From assembly GCA_021234155.1 (NCBI GenBank), contig JAJEKV010000023.1, positions 10,365,141-10,429,140 on the forward strand: 64,000 bases of DNA. The letters run 5' to 3'. A program made the position numbers and the translations under genes. Within the stretch, counting starts at the first letter, position 1. The number at the start of each line of letters is the position of its first letter. The notes below the pieces were generated by a model. The model worked only from the letters and a program-made list of their open reading frames with translations, was not told the origin of the DNA and ran no database searches. Below are positions 61,392 to 64,000 of this stretch, in pieces. This DNA comes from Isoetes taiwanensis. Taxonomy: Eukaryota > Streptophyta > Lycopodiopsida > Isoetales > Isoetaceae.

Positions 61392-62477
61392 CAGGGTAGC
61401 CCTTAAGCTCGAAATATCGCCAAAAGGCTATTTTTTTGGACATTTGCATTTTTTTTCACTACTGTTGAGTAGGATCAATTAGGAGTGGTGTTAATAAAAT
61501 ATCGCCACCTTGTCTACGCAATTTTCTCCTTCCACTCATAAGTTAGCCTACATCACTAAATGATGGATTCTTGGATTCGCCCCCATGTGAATTTTATTCT
61601 TGTTAATTATTCTAAAATCGCCCCTTAACCCCAAAAATCATGTAAAATTAATACGAATTCTATTTTTGGTGAGTTTTTTGAATTGTCGTTTACCTCCAAG
61701 AAAAAAAAAGAGGGGAAGGGGGAAAACCATGCATGTTACGTGGATTTCATGATTCGGCTCCAACATCCAGATATGCAATCTTGGAGTATTTTTGCTTTTG
61801 GTCTGTTGTTTATCCAATCTTAAAAAGATGACTGAAATCAAATCAGTTTGTGCTTGCCCACCATAATATGCAATTATGCATGGGCTAAGTTTGTGTACTT
61901 GTTGTTGTTTAGCCCTTAGTGCGGAGCTATTGAGATTTACAATCAGATAAGGATATGAAGTATGTTGTAGAGTAGTTATAGTTGGTTTGCTTACTCATTT
62001 TATCAGAATACTTGCCCTCTTGATTTGATTATGAGGCAATTGATTTTCTTACATTTTAGAGCAACCGTACCTTATCTTGGCTATTAATTTTTTCTATTTT
62101 TTGTTATCATGATTATTTCTATGTATGTGCAACCAATCTAGGTAATACATGGTGTATATGATTGTCTGTCTCCTGTATTTTAATCATCAACTGCTCATTT
62201 CAATTGTTGCACAGACATCCTTATGACATGATCAAACTCTTCAAATTGGTGACGAATGATGTTAAATATCGTGGTAGAAATCTAGGGTTTAGGCACCTAG
62301 ATATCTTGAGAAAAAAGTATATATTCCATCGTTTGATGGATGAAAGATTCGCCAAGGTTGCTACAACTCAAATTGAAGCCCGAAACAAAATCACCAACAT
62401 AACTAATCGAAAAAAGCTAAGATTCGCCTCATATTCTAAATTACACCTATGAAAATTTGGGCTTAAGGGCTACCCTG
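61392..62477. mobile_element. hAT-like non-autonomous DNA element (1086 bp)
   Basis: The left end CAGGGTAGCCCTTAAGC (61392) and the right end, its exact reverse complement GCTTAAGGGCTACCCTG (ending 62477), form perfect 17-base terminal inverted repeats. The 8 bases flanking them are TTTAGTAT (61384-61391) and CTTAGTAT (62478-62485), an 8-bp target duplication with one mismatch. CAGGG-type ends with 8-bp duplications are typical of the hAT superfamily. An internal ORF (62162-62452) shows no hAT transposase features, so the element probably moved in trans. Confidence 0.82.
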
Positions 62478-62485
62478 CTTAGTAT

Positions 62486-64000
62486 GAGTTTCTTCCTACC
62501 CTAAGGTGGCACAAGTTTAGTGCAAAGATGATCCTTATAGAAATGCATTCAGGATACACTGCTGCCATGTTAAGATGGAGACTGGAGACCTCCTCTTCCA
62601 GAAGTGTAGAAACATGATGCATCTTTGAAGCAAAAAACTGTACAGGGTGAGACATGATAATAAGCATGTTGGTTTGACTGGAAGTATATCTCCAATAGTG
62701 GAGATTGCCATCTTCAATCAACCATCATCAAAGTTACTTCCAACCTGTAAAGTAGAAGTAGATAAGCAGGCCATACAATCTTTCCCATTGAAGTTTATTA
62801 TGTTGTTGCACTCTCATCAGGTAAATAGGTATCTACCTATTGCATTACATTCACACATTTTATGGTTGTTTATTTTGGACACAACATCAAGCAGCATATC
62901 TATCTGTTGCATTGTATGTTTATGGCGTTTTATGATTGTTTTCTTTGGCTACGTAAATCAAACATTGCGGCCATCTTTACATTTACGTTTGACACAGATT
63001 AATGCTGATCATCTTACATTTACATTTAACACAAATTCAATTCTTTCTTTTCAGTGCAGGATTGGAAAGAGTGGAGAATGGCAGACACGATATTTGTAAA
63101 TTGGATTATATGCCCATATCTATTGGATTAAAAAGCTTGCTTTGTGCAAGTGCTTTGATTTTCTTCTCTTCATTTTTTTTCTTTGTTGATGTTCAATGTT
63201 GTACAGAGGTAGCTTATCTAATCTTTGGTGAATCAAACTTCAAGACTATGAAAGAAAGATGGTGTAATAATTTTTGCTTTTGACTATGGCTCTCTCAGCT
63301 CCGACATTGTCTCATCTCTCTTGACACAACGCCACACTATAGTGCCAAAAGCTTTCCAACATGGATGTACAATCAGATCTCAGTTTGAGCTTCTGCATAT
63401 CCCAAAAGTATTTTCCTATCTTTTAAAAGTTGCTTTGTTTTATAGTGCTTACATGAAATGCTTTTCCATGAGTTGACCATTAGAAAGTTTGATATAAAGG
63501 AAAGGTTTGCAGAGAGATTTCAGCGGAGAGGTTTCACATCTCTTTCTATCACTCTAAATGTTTTGGCATGCCGCATATAAGAATGCAGATGATTTGGCTT
63601 TTCAAGTGAGACCTTGTTCTAATCTTCAAAGTTAGCACATCTAAGAATATGCTTAAATTTTTATATATTATAGTCAGCCAATGTTTGCAGTGCATCTACT
63701 TCCTTCTTTTCACGAGGCACTGCTTTTTGCTATAAAGGTCTGCCATTCAAAACTGATGTAGTTTATTGAACATTATGGTGTTTTTTAGAGAATATGACAA
63801 AATGATTTATTGTAAGGAAACACAAATTGAGTAACAAGTACAGTTGGTGTGGAATAATTAAATGTTGCGTATACTATCACTTACTTAGATGTATGTTTGT
63901 GCTAATAATATATTTGTGCTAATAAACCTGCAATATTGAGTTTCATGTTGTGGGAGGAACTTCTCGCAATGGTTGGGACTATAATTTTGGTGATGTATTG
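62486..64000. other. No gene identified at the right edge
   Basis: AT-rich, no recognisable coding sequence. The last 30 bases (from 63971, GGTTGGGACTATAATTTTGG) match, with mismatches, sequence near 33243. Confidence 0.4.

Overview
This is a land-plant nuclear window: AT-rich, intron-containing and dense in transposable elements. The identifiable host genes are a meiotic synaptonemal-complex protein (ZYP1), a seed-maturation-type LEA protein and a gamma-glutamylcyclotransferase-like protein. Two further host genes survive only as relics, glutamate dehydrogenase and elongation factor 2. I cannot assign a clade from the sequence alone.

Layout. Bases 1-4.4 kb hold several unrecognised, GC-rich, broken ORFs, probably element-derived. 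From about 4.45 to 21.4 kb lies a degenerate Ty3/gypsy retrotransposon of the chromodomain type (gag, protease, RT, RNase H, integrase, chromodomain-like end, then a 3' LTR with an internal 681-bp tandem duplication). Its reverse transcriptase is split by a 10.4-kb DNA transposon (6239-16640) with terminal inverted repeats and an apparent TTA target duplication. That transposon carries a decayed minus-strand transposase resembling the DUF7869 type, a DUF8039-like module, a plus-strand ORF series with ParB-like and DNA-methyltransferase-like signatures, and two tandem 80-residue ORFs with matching TATA boxes. A GC-rich palindrome recurs through its non-coding parts. This transposon is the best candidate for an undescribed system.

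From 21.5 to 28.9 kb there is repeat-rich DNA: a 101-bp tandem repeat, a foldback MITE, and a reverse-oriented LINE tail. ZYP1 occupies 28929-33078 on the minus strand in about 19 exons and looks intact. A glutamate dehydrogenase pseudogene (35450-37339) follows, flanked by two copies of a palindrome-bearing repeat. A second LINE tail lies near 40.5-41.2 kb. A long gene-poor interval then runs to a single-exon AIG2/GGCT-like gene (47667-48101, minus).

Two small TIR elements sit just upstream of a three-exon SMP-domain LEA gene (50506-51952), whose promoter has adjacent ABRE and RY motifs. Next come an EF2 gene fragment and a PIF/Harbinger-type transposon with both expected genes, a Myb/trihelix-like protein and a DDE transposase. 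The roughly 3.9 kb between the Myb exons contains twelve copies of a CTATGCGCGCATAG-like palindrome. A 1.09-kb hAT-like non-autonomous element (61392-62477) lies near the right edge.
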